A stretch of 64,000 bases of DNA, taken from Dichotomocladium elegans (Eukaryota > Mucoromycota > Mucoromycetes > Mucorales > Lichtheimiaceae). The stretch covers positions 930,001-994,000 of the forward strand of contig JAIXMN010000001.1 of assembly GCA_025716815.1 (NCBI GenBank), read 5' to 3'. The notes below the pieces were generated by a model. The model was not told the DNA's origin. It was given only the letters and a program-made list of their open reading frames with translations, and made no database searches. Positions 24,541-35,925 of the stretch are shown here, piece after piece. Position 1 is the stretch's first letter. The number at the start of each line of letters is the position of its first letter. Made by a program: the position numbers and the translations under genes.

Positions 24541-25626
24541 AATTTAACCGCCTCCTGCTTGCCCGATCCCACGTGTCGCCCGTTCTGGAGACCTCTATGC
24601 GAATACAGCAACCCCTCCCCAAACCCTTGCTCCGCAAGCTCCTTCTGTCGGCGTACTTTAACAAATACATAATAAACCGAGGAAAAGCTCGTAGATGGCT
24701 TGATCGGCCCGCTTTAGATCAAACACTGCATTCGCACTGGGCATTGGCCCATTCCTAATACTAAAGATCACGAGGCAATCGGCGGTACCAGCATCTGGCG
24801 CCTTTTGCAAGCCAAACAATTGCCACTTTGAAGTGTACTCGATCGACGAGTTGAAAACCAATAAATGCTATCCTGAATGTGAGATTGAGAGGCTTTCGAA
24901 ATTCAGGATTGTGCTTAATCCAAAGCACTATCGACGAGCCAAGAATCACAATGGTGTTTGCCATGGCCCGCTGTGATAGGAAGACTTATCAGGTGGAAAG
25001 GCTGAAAATAATAATGATAATCTGAACATTTTCTTATTTCCTGTAGTTGCTCAAATCAAACCTGTACAGCACCCGTGGCAGAAGGCGCTTCTGGACATAG
25101 ACTGTGGAACCGGGATATGGTAGCCTGCTTGAACATGTTTTTTCCCATTCTCAAGGGATTTCACTCGGATAGCCCGTTGCTAGAAAGGTTTCGGCGGAGC
25201 CTGTTAGAGTTATCATGTGTCCGCCAAGTAGAGCAGGATCATCAGTGCCCGAGAACAAAGGATGAGGTGACGAGAACGAGACTGACCAAGAAGGTCAAAA
25301 GGACTGCCTCAAGATCAATGAGAGCGATAATTTTACTTGCCGGTGATCGTCGACATACACCTGCCTATCTTCGGGGTAAATAACAAACATCTAACTTTTC
25401 CAATCTACACAACAATTATTTTATCTTGTATGCTTCATAATTTCCTCCTCTCTGGAGATAAAGTATCACGCACATCGTGTATTATAAAACAGAAATGAAA
25501 ACCAGGGTTATAAGCGAATACATGTCATTATAAACAGTAGCAACGTTAATATTTCATCTAAGAAAATCAAGTGGTAAGAAGGGTATAAAAAGGAACGGAT
25601 GGTTATATTTGCTTCTTTAGATCTTG
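24541..25626. other. Intergenic DNA downstream of RAX2, no gene recognised
   Basis: Two overlapping minus-strand frames at 24658-24964 (61-67 residues, one with FIGFQLVDRVHFKVAIVWL) and a plus-strand frame at 25075-25383 are open but show no domain. The right end (25400-25626) is AT-rich and presumably holds the RAX2 3' untranslated region. Confidence 0.35.
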
Positions 25627-28600
25627 TCATGACGCTGAATGGGATTCCATAACATAATTGCTGGGGAACAGACCTGAAACAGGTTTACCAGACCCTATGT
25701 ACAGCGTGGTAAGCATCAATAAAAATAAGGTACACGTATTTCGTTTCCAGCTCCACTCACCGTCATCTTTATAACCCATCCACCAAACATTATCGCTAGC
25801 ATCGGTGACTACGATCGGATCGTTCGCATCAAAGGCTAGTTCGCCGTACTCCTTTGCCTCGAATGGATAGCGAGCCAAATACAATCGAGGTGCTTCATCA
25901 CTTGGAGGAGCGTCGCTTTGGCTATTAGCCGCAGCCGTCGCGAGCAGTGCAGCGAAAGTCGTGTTCTTCCCCACATTCCCTGACTGTGTCTCAACCGGTT
26001 TTTTTGACGGACCTGCAGTATTGCTTGCGCGTTCTCCAGCAGCGGCGCCTGCAATGGCAGCCAATGCAGCCTCTCCCAGTGTTTTGGCTTGGGCAGTATC
26101 CAGCATGGCTGCAAAACTTGACGGTCGATTCTGCCCAGGCACATAAGGCGGCATATCCTCAGGTATATCCGGTTCATTCATACGTCGTTTTGCAAAAAGC
26201 ACGATCAGACCAGACCCAACAACAACGAAGATTATGCCGAGAGACACCGCAATAGAGATGAGAATCACAGCAGGGACTGGCAAATGATCTGAATGCAAAC
26301 ATGATATTTAGAAATACCAAACTTGATAAGGCCTGCAAAAACTGCTTCCACAAATAAAGATACTTGCGAATAATATCCACTGCTATACAGCAACCTGATT
26401 CATAAAATATCTGGGAAAGTTGGCCAGGCGTGCCATCGAGTTTCGTGGACAACGCAAAGGGAAACCACTGAGATCCATCATAAAGAGCAGCACTGACATT
26501 GCCATATTTTTGAAGAGAAAGGTGTCCGGCCGCAAGCAACATGAAATCGGAATCGGCAGGGTAGCGCGAATGGCTTGGAGACGAAGCAATGGGCATAAAG
26601 GCAAGCTGGCGAATGTAGCTCGAGGCCCCCAAATCGGTAGTAAGACTAGAGAACTGAGACCCATCCCATGTAGCCAAAAAGCTACTGGTTTCGTTTCTGT
26701 ATGCAAAATGGGCATGGCCCATATTATTAACTTTCATAGTTGTGGAGGATTATACCTCACAAACGGGCAATTGCTTACCTCCCAGCCACTACGGCTTCTT
26801 GATTCAAACCACTCAGCACAGCAGTAGGGATCCCAGTTGATCCCATTGACATGGCAGTCCACGTATTACCCTGCGTATCCATTCTGGCAACGGCTGTTCG
26901 TGTACTGCCCACCGAGATATCGCCGACTGCAATTATCTGGTCATTGTTCACCGCGAGATCGTAAACTTCGCCACTTATGCCTAATGCCACCGCATTCCAT
27001 TGATTCGTCTGAGTATTCAACTTGCAGACAGACGGACATGAAAGTGACCCAACAGATGAAAAGTTGCCACCAATGTAAATTGCGGTGCCGTCCGGCTGGG
27101 CGCGAACCGTGTTAATCGTTCCAGGAATACCACCAGGACCTGGAAAAGAGTAACTGTTCACAATGTCATGTTTACTCATCTCGCTCAGACTTACCATAGA
27201 CATTTCCAACGTCTCGACTCATCCCCGAACTCAGGTCATAAATAGCAAAGCTGACGGACCGTGCAGTCTGCCCAATGGTCCCGGTGAATTGGCCACCAAT
27301 ATAGAGTATGTTTCCAATAAGAACAAGTGATTTGACTTCACCGTCAAGGTTGCCGAGATTAGTCCATACGTCTTCTTGGTAGAGTCCCAGGCTTTTGATG
27401 TTCACGGACGTCGTATTGAATCGGCCGCCAATAATAACGACGGTGGTGTTTTGTCCATTAGTAGTATTATGCCAAAAAACCCCACTATTGATCTTAATGT
27501 TCATGTCGTTTCCAAAATGGTAGGCCAACACGTTGTTTCTATTAAATGATGAGGCGCCGTCGGCACGGTAAGTCTGGGCACCTAAGAGTCTCCCTGCAAG
27601 AATCTGAATCGAGGTGCTGGTACTAATATTGGCCGTTACGGTGCCAACAACCAAAGAAGTCCTGTCTGTCCACTGTTTATCCGATTTACTCCAGACAGCA
27701 TTGCCAACTCGAAGACTACTACTGTTTTGCGTGCGGATGTGAGTGAAGTTTCCTGAAATAGTGATTGTGGTGTTATCGTCCGTAGGAAAGATCTTGGTCA
27801 CTGGTCCGTCAGCGCCCTGCATTTTTGTTTTAATTGCCGGCGTCAATAAGGCAAGTGCTTCGCGTGTCACTGGAAATTTACCATTCCAAGAGGCGCCCAC
27901 GACGCAGTTGCAAGATCATATTCGACGATATTATTCATAGATCCTGCAGCCGAATCATTGAATGCACCTCCAACATAAAGTGCTAGACGAGGCACATGTT
28001 AGGCTTACTTTTCGTTCGCAGATTGCCCGGAGCCTGCACCGACACCGACACGCAGATCTGCCCGACCTGGTTGTTTAAAATAACATACCTGAATCGACTA
28101 GCGCAACATGGTACACTGTACCGTTGATTGTACTACTAGCTAAAGGCACCATGCGGCCTATATTATAATCAAAGGAGACAACATTGCGATAGGTGCCATC
28201 TACGCTCGAAAATTGTCCACCAATGTACAGAGCAACACCCGACGACGCATCAATGGATCGCACAGTCGACCCAACCATGAGTTGTTCTATCGATAGTGTT
28301 ACTCTAACTTTTAAATACACAACGTTGAGGTGCTGTTCACCCATACCAGCAAGGGGATGCCACGCGGGCTTGATGTTCTGCGTGAAATTTTGTGGGCTAT
28401 ACTCCAGTATGCTTGTAAGAGTAGCGTTTGTTCCATTTCGGATAAACTGAAAAGAATCAGCAACAATTGTCACTATGTCACTCGTGGCATTGGCTGCTGT
28501 AGATGGTTTTAAGACTATTGTTGGCCGGAATGCACTAGTTGTAGCCGCAATGAATCCAGTGTAGATGAGTGTAATCGTGTCCTCGGAACTCGTTTGGCTG

Positions 28601-30318
28601 ACTGTAACCGTGGAGGTGATACCAGGCGACATTTGAAGTATAAGGTCAACCTGGGTACGTTGATCGCAGGAGCTACTGCCCACGCAGCCAGGCGTAGTCG
28701 CATAAACATTGTAAACACCTGGAACAGGGATATATCTAGAAAATACAAGCATGAGGTCATCCTGTGTCATTAGATAAAGAGAATGAAAATGTTTAACGTA
28801 CGGATGATATGTGACGGATGCATCAGAAGTTGCGAGCTCAGAAGCAGGGAACGTCGATGTAAGAAAATCCTGATAGATACCATAGACAAATTGCTCTTGC
28901 CAGGTGCCTGTTGTGGTCGTGATCGGTCCAGGCGTACTTGCGCATGCTGTATTTGTAGTGGTTGATTGCGGATGGATGCCGATATCTGCATCAAATCACG
29001 AGAGCGATGGGTGAATGCTGTAAATGAGGGGATAGATCTTGTTACAAAAAGGGATAGCTTACCTGACTGGAAAATCTGGACGTTGCTAAGGCCGCCACCA
29101 AGCCCGTACCATGTATCAATTTGGATCCGAATGCCATGTGCTGGTATGGGATCGACCACCGTAAAGTCTTGATAGGCAATTGAAGTATCGTTGGAAAGAA
29201 CACAGTCTGTTGTACACGTTACCGTTTGCTGCGTGGTTGGATCGATATAAGAAAGGGTGAAGTACTCGTTTGAGCCCAAGGCTATGATGCTAAATGTAGC
29301 TAGCTACTGTTAAAAGAAGAGTAACATATACTATGCAGGCGATAGTAACCTAAATGTATTTGTGCCACGGCCATCGATATGGGCGTTTGATATGCGGAAC
29401 AGGGAGGGCTGAATATTATATCCAAATTCTGCATCCCAGTAGCCGGGAACGCCGTCTTGAAGAAGCCACGGCTCATTTTCAGACCCATTGTTTTGGCAGA
29501 CGATACTGCCCGGATCACTATTTTTGCCACTAAGCGCACTGTTGCCAGCAGATACAGCCTAGAATGGCAAAATCATTAGCAATTAATCAAATCATCACAC
29601 GAAGGTTTAAATTTACAGTAGGTGCGCCCATATTCATGGCTTGGCTAGAGTTCGGATTATAATAGACTCCATCACCCGTCGAGTCGAACCGACCTCCAAA
29701 GAGAATTGTATTTGTCGCAGGATTGCGGGTGATAGTATAAACCGGACCGTTGAAGCCGGACCAAGGTACTGGTCCCCAACTGTTATTTGATTGAAACCAG
29801 ATGGCGGCGTGGCCGGTGTAGGACGCAAATGTCGTATTTGCAACTCCAATCGGCGCTACAAAGTCACCGCCGACATAGACGACATCGTTGTCGCACAAGA
29901 GAGCTTCAACTGGACCATCCAGACCCTGGCCGAGCGAGAAAAGTGTACTGGACACTGGATCAAAGCGGGTGATGTAGTTAAACGGGGTATTATTGAGTTG
30001 GTTGAATGATCCGCCAAGGTATACGTTATTATTCGCGTCGACACACGTCGCTGTGATATCCCCGTCGGCCGATGCAACAAGTTCGAAGGTTCCGTCTTTT
30101 TGCATCACGATAGAACCGACGACGACCGGACTGCTGCTGTTGGTATTGATGGATTCAAACTGCCTCGTATCTTTATACTGTGATATGCCTGCATAGTCGC
30201 CTGCAAATCCGAGTTGGCCCACAGCATCATTACGAATTGTAGGAAGACTAACAAGCTCCGCATTCACAAACGATAGCAGCGTGATTAGGAATAGTGACGA
30301 TGTGCGGCGGCGAAACAT
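25627..30318 (-). CDS. RAX2: RAX2-like polarity protein with a C-terminal SH3 domain
   Basis: RAX2 is a large single-pass membrane glycoprotein that marks growth sites and, in fungi, restrains or directs Rho/Cdc42-dependent polarity. The 5' exon (30318-29587) encodes a signal peptide (MFRRRTSSLFLITLLSFVNA) followed by kelch-like beta-propeller repeats with the recurring YLGGSF, YVGGDF, LFGGRF, YIGGQF pattern. These continue through about eight exons (29279-28770, 28770-28075, 27900-27172, 27209-26775, 26737-26380). The last part has a transmembrane helix (residues like VILISIAVSLGIIFVVVGSG), a basic stop-transfer KRR, an Ala-rich linker, and then an SH3 domain split by an intron (ARYPFEAKEYGELAFD, WWMGYKDDGEW, then GLFPSNYV). 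The SH3 domain would be cytosolic. It is divergent from the RhoGAP gene. Confidence 0.92.
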
Positions 30319-30925
30319 CCTAATGCCGTTGCTCCTAGGTAATTGTTTTTATAACAAGATGGTCAATAGGCAAGGTCGGTTGTTGCGCCGAGAGTGTTTT
30401 CTTTGTTTGGGTAATAATAATAAATTGTAAATGGGTCTATAAACAGTAAAAAGAAAACACAAGGCAAAGAAGAAGGGATGCGAACAAGAAAAAAAAGAAT
30501 AAAATAACAAAAAATTGGTGCGTAACCTCAAGCAGCGACTCCGAGAAAGAAAAATAAGCGCAGCAATATAACTGACAGGTACACGGTTGCCGGATGAAGG
30601 AGGGACCGAAAAATCAACTAGAAATGAGGAGTAACATTGTTAGGTCTACAAGGAGAGGATTGGCGAAGGGGTCTGGGCGAAGGAAGGAGAGGCTTTTTGG
30701 AAGGGGGAGGGGAAGAGCGAAGCAGATTTCTTTTTCCAAGTACTTCGCTTGCAGTCCCTGCAGGCACCACCAACACGAGAAAAATAAAGGCGTGCCTCGC
30801 GCCCCGCACCGAGCCGCTTTTAAAGACTAAAAACGGCAAGTCGTGTTTCACATGTTCCGTACCGTTCATATTCGAATAAATAAAGGAAGCGGAGCGCAGT
30901 GCGCCTTTCCAGACACATCAACCTT
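30319..30925. promoter_or_regulatory. Shared divergent promoter region, RAX2 / RhoGAP
   Basis: 607 bases separate the two divergent start codons, so both promoters must lie here or overlap. The left 230 bases are A/T-rich with poly-A stretches. The right part is purine-rich (GGAGAGG, GGAGGGGAAG) and ends in a short AATAAATAAAGG stretch just before the RhoGAP start. No specific factor site is claimed. Confidence 0.5.
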
Positions 30926-33731
30926 ATGGTGCAATACCTCATCGCTGTGTGGGATTATGCCGCTGAGGGCGAATTCGAGCTTTCTTTCAAGCAGGGTGAC
31001 AGGATAAAACTGCTTGAAAAACATAACGACGACTGGTAGAATGTCCCCCCAAAACTGCTTGAGCTAGAAGAATGTGCATGTTAAACTGATGGTCCGGCTA
31101 TGCGTTAACACTCTCTTATTTACATGGCATAGGTGGGAGGGTGGGTTCACTTCATATTTCTCAACCATATAAGCGAAGAAATGACATCTAACTGTTCAAT
31201 TCATCCCAAGGAGAGCTTAATGACGAAATCGGATTTTTTCCTGCCAACCGAATCCGGCTAGAAACCGAGCAGGAAGCTCAACAATGTGAGTTACGGTTGC
31301 TAGCTATCGATTAAGAATCTAAAACAAAAGGAAGATGAGCCAGTCATCCCTCAACAACTGTTGACGGAACAGCCTCTTCGACGGCCAAACTTTGCAGGCG
31401 CCAACGACGGCTTTCATTTCCAGCAGCGACCTTATTCTGCACCAGACGATATTACGCGCTTTGAAGTGAACCACGCTCTGTCACAGCAACAGGAACATCC
31501 AACGCCTGCAATGCCGCTACGTGATACTGGAAAGAGATCGTCATACAACGAAGCCGGAGATATGGAAACCGCCAAGAACGAAAATAATCCGTATCATCTT
31601 AATAAAACCAACATACCGCCAGTCAACCTACCGGAAGGGTGGCAACACGCCTATGGTAATTAATGCTATTATGCTAGTGAGCTATACATGCGCGCGCTGC
31701 AGGCAAGATAAATTGATTAGCTTTTGGTGTTCACAGATGATGATGGGACCATCTACTTCTTCAACGAGCACACAGGCGAATCGCGGTGGGAGAAACCTGA
31801 ACATACTCCAATCACCACAATGCTTGAAAACATGGCCTTAACCCCGCCTGAACCGACAGAAGAGATTTCTGTAGAATTGGAACAAGGACTTCACAAGCTA
31901 AGGCCATCAGAATTAGCTCAGTTGGTGGGTTATTTTTGGCTTGACGATATTTCTTCAGTTGATCGCTGAAATTTCACTATTCAAAAGGAGCTGAATAATC
32001 TCCAGCCCGACTGGATCCGGCATATGGGATATATTCAGATGAAAATGGCAGCAGAGAAGGAAGAAGGCGGCAAGTTGAGCTCATGGAAGATGTATTATGG
32101 TGTTCTTTCCAAAGGGTTCTTGCTGCTCTACAAGGATAGCTATTCCAAACTGAAGGTGGGGTGAAGAGAAAAGAATCTGACAAATCATGATCGTTAATTG
32201 GAGTATCTGTAGAAATATGCAAAACCGTTAATTCCCCTTGGATGCTTTGATCTTGAAGGATGTCGTATTGAGCCGGCGGGAAAGCAGGATACCAAACGAA
32301 AACATGTCTTTCTTATAACCAATCTCAAGAAGGTGACGATATACATCCAGGCTGCTAACGATAAAGAACTTTCTTCTTGGCTTGATGCCATAATGCGTGA
32401 ACTCGTCGCACGGAAGGAAGGAGCAGACGCAGTATGTTATACCAATATGATGGACGCATGGATTGGATATTGAATATGACTTTCTATTTCTGTTGGACTT
32501 ACTTACCAGGACAGTGGTAAGAAAGCCAGGATAGATGTGTGGAAAGTACGTGAAAGATTGTCTTACGGAAGAAATCAGAAATACTTCGTTTACTACATAA
32601 CCTCAAATCCGATTCTGACCAAATGAAGGTAAATCGGAAAATGACGCGCAAGACGGATAAAGGTAAGTAAAGACAGCAACGCAAACACACACACATGGTA
32701 GGGAGGAATGATTTACAAATGATCATGATCAGATGGCGAGGATAAAGAGCAAAGGGCGCGACAGAAATCAGACTCGGACGATCGGGGAAAGCCAACGAAA
32801 ATGGGCAATTGGTTTGGGAAGCAGGCAAAGGAAGGGCATAAGTTCGAGCCGCGATCCATGTCAGTAGCTGGAGGTGCGAATCGATCCTCAGGTAACCAGT
32901 GTATGACTATAATCATTAGATATCTCACCAGTAGTGTATGTTTGGTAGGCAACAAGGTATTTGGTGGATACCTATCTATGGAAGCGAATGGCGATGTTCC
33001 ACATATAGTACGACTATGCATTGAGGAGGTGGAAGAAAGGGGTAAGAGAGGATGAAGTGGTTCAAGTCTTATCTCAAAGGTTAATTTATTTCCTCTAAGG
33101 CCTGGCATCTGTCGGTATCTATCGACTTTCTGGCCCTGCGTCTGCCATTCAAAAGTATCGAACCCTATTCAATCAAAGTAAGCCCAAAGAAACAACCACA
33201 GCTATCGATGATACAATGGTTTTTGTTTTTTAGATGAGTCTGTATCGTTTCCTAGCGACATGGATATTAATGCTGTCACAGGACTACTCAAGCTCTATTT
33301 CCGCGAGCTACGAAACCCGCTTCTCACATTCGAATATTATGACTGGTTCATTGATGCGGCACGTAAGTGATGGACGCGGTATTCTTTTCGCACACCAGAA
33401 GGATTGATATATGTGCGTAGGAATATCTGATTACGATGAGCGGATGTATCGGATAAAATCCATTATTCATGCTCTTCCGAAGCCGAATTTTGTGGTATTA
33501 GAGTTTCTGATGCGCCATCTAAACCACGTTACCGCGTATAGTGATGTCAACAAGATGGAAGCATCCAACTTAGCATTGATTTTCTCTGTGGGCCTGCTTC
33601 GCTTAGAAGCCGACGATCTTAGTAGTATTATGCAGACCGATCTTCAGAGCAAGATCGTCGAGGCAATGATTCAGCAGGTCGATTGGTTTTTCGAAATAGA
33701 CGATGATGTTGATCAGCGGTCTGATGCCTGA
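30926..33731 (+). CDS. SH3-WW-PH-RhoGAP protein (ARHGAP12/27-like architecture)
   Basis: A GTPase-activating protein for Rho-family GTPases. Order: SH3 at the very N-terminus, split over three exons ([41 protein letters not shown]). After a linker comes a WW domain spliced at 31657/31734 ([28 protein letters not shown]). Next is a PH domain at about 32010-32440 ([28 protein letters not shown], ending [11 protein letters not shown]), then a RhoGAP domain at 33100-33700. The latter has the arginine finger in [10 protein letters not shown], then [14 protein letters not shown] and [14 protein letters not shown]. Exon 2 (31133-31140) is only 8 nt. The same domain order is known in animal ARHGAP9/12/15/27. 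It is divergent from RAX2, and the next gene, a SYLF-SH3 protein, is convergent. Confidence 0.9.
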
Positions 33732-34011
33732 TCATGGAATAAATATGTGCAGAAACCAAATCATGATGGTTAACTGCGATCTGCTTTTACGCAGAGAAGC
33801 ACGTATGATATCTTGATCTAGAAGCGGAAACCAAGGACAGAAACATGAACGCTTATAGGCCTTGGCGGTTAGGTGCTTTTATACAGTGATCTCTTCCATT
33901 AGGACATCACTGACCGACATGCTCTACCACCATGGTGAACGTAGTATTTAGTGTCTAAATTATACAGTATAGAAAGACGAGAAAGAGAGAGCGAGATGTT
34001 CTGTTATAGGT

Positions 34012-35480
34012 TTAAAGTAGTTCAACAAAATTCGCCGGGAACTGCAGTTACAAAGTAATGAACGTTAATACGCTGTCATAACTGGGCATTGCGCTGTTGG
34101 TAACTTACGATTCCCGTACGCGAATTTAATGTGCCGGTCCACCTATAGATATTACGCCATTGAGCTAGAGCTGCAACATGCTGTTTTAAGCTATACATAC
34201 CAGGCGTTCTGCGAATCAGTTCGCTTTGTCACGGTGATAATATCACCTTTATGGAACGGCAAATCACCCTCCTCCGGCCCATTAAAGTTGTACTTGGCGC
34301 GCACCTTAATTGGCCCATGGAAGCCATCACTAGCATCGCCATAGTCACGACTGTAGTCACCAACCACAGCGGCGCGGTGCATCATGTCGCTCCCATCAAT
34401 CTGGTTGCTATCAAATTCCCCTCGTCTTCCATAATAGTCGTATTGGCTAGGTGATGGTGCTGATCCCCACCTTAAGCGGCGCTGTAAGGCCTGATAAAGA
34501 GGATCGGCCTGGGGTGGAGTCGGAACGAAACCGGTCAGAAGCTCTCGAGTGGTTACCTTGCGGCCGTACATTTTTGCGTTGGCGTCAAACCGCTCAAAAA
34601 TAACGGATCCTTCAACAGACACGCCGGCAAATAGACCGCGTGTCCTGCTATATGAATATACAGCGGCGACATTGTTGACGGAAGCTGTTCCGGATGCCTC
34701 TACATTTCTTCCAATAGGTCCAGCAGCCACTGTCATATAGCCGATGTGTTTGGATATGAGTAGATGGACAAAATAGTCTTATTTTGCCTACAGTACCCGA
34801 GATGTTGCCTCCGAGGGTAATGCTGCCATGATGCATGAAAGTTTCGACAGCGGCGGTTGTGTTCAAAACCATAACGAAGTCCGTCAACTCAGCGCCTGAT
34901 AAAATACATTGGTAAAACACAAAGAGGCAATATTATTATATATACTTACCGACTTGGCCGCCGAAACCCATACCACCTGTCACAATAGCTGCCGGCGCAG
35001 ACCAAGCTATACAATGATCCTGGTGAGTATGATCTATGAAGACGTAGTCCCAGCCCCACACCACATCAATAACCGTACAGCCGTCTGGCAATCTACCAAG
35101 GGATAGGTGGATGTGATATGAGCCGCAGGTTTGAACCATGCTTATGCAGAAAGCTGAATACCCACCGAGCCACAACCAGGCCTGATCCTGCCCTTCCCGA
35201 AAAGAGAAACCCAGCCTTGAGAACCGAATAAATTGCAAGGCCTCGGGCATTTTCGAGAACACCTGTTGGGATGATCCCCTCCAGCTCTTCCGCAGGATCT
35301 GATGGGAAGAGCGATGTCAGTGGCTTTCAATATTTCGTGCAGTTCATTCCAGCGTAAGAAGGGGGGTGGATTATAAATTATCAAACTTGCCAATAAAGCT
35401 ATTCAAGATCCGTGCTGCTTTACGGCATTCCGCTACAATTAGATTGTTACGAGGATGTGTTAATTGGCGGACATATTGAG
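34012..35480 (-). CDS. YSC84: SYLF-SH3 actin-patch protein (YSC84/LSB3 family)
   Basis: YSC84/LSB3 and vertebrate SH3YL1 bind lipids and actin at endocytic sites. Reading from the 5' end: VAECRKAARILNSFI, then DPAEELEGIIPTGVLENARG, KAGFLFSGRAGSGLVVAR and WSAPAAIVTGGMGFGGQVG. Next are AELTDFVMVLNT, GSITLGGNISG and AAGPIGRNVEASG with GLFAGVSVEGS (complete SYLF domain), a Gln/Tyr-rich linker and a C-terminal SH3. The SH3 (KVRAKYNFNGPEEGDLPFHK) is split over three exons and ends WWTG..., GI, FPANFVELL with the stop at 34012. The first clear intron (35299-35390) is GC-AG: exon end at 35391, donor GCAAGT. The first exon's ATG was not fixed, so 35480 is approximate. Confidence 0.88.
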
Positions 35481-35925
35481 TCTCAGAAAAAACACGAACA
35501 AGCAAGACTAGATGGCAAAGGTGAATTGATTTGAATCGACATCGACAAATTAATAAAGAGGTATGTTTTGCTTCTTGGCGGTTGAGTTGTAGGGTGTGCG
35601 ACTGACTGCGTGCTGTTAAAAGGTCTTATTGTTTATTCTCGCTTGTGTGTATGCGTTGCGCAGGCAATTTGAAAACCCCGCTTACTGCGTCGATCATTTG
35701 GTCCGGTTTTCTGGAATGCATGGGATATCTGAACTAAAGCAGCGCGTGCAACAGAGTAGCAAGACATGAGACCAGCTCAGCGCCTCCCCCTGATAAATTA
35801 CACCTTATTCGCTTGTCACAACCTCCGCACTTCTCTTCCTGACGAACATTATGTTGGATGATATTACTGGATGGGATAAGCGAGTTACATATCACGTTAT
35901 GTGGTATGGTGAATCACATGTATCT
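35481..35925. other. Spacer between the SYLF-SH3 and trehalase genes
   Basis: Contains the 5' end (first exon/promoter) of the SYLF-SH3 gene and the 3' untranslated part of the trehalase gene; both are on the minus strand. Nothing else was seen. Confidence 0.4.
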
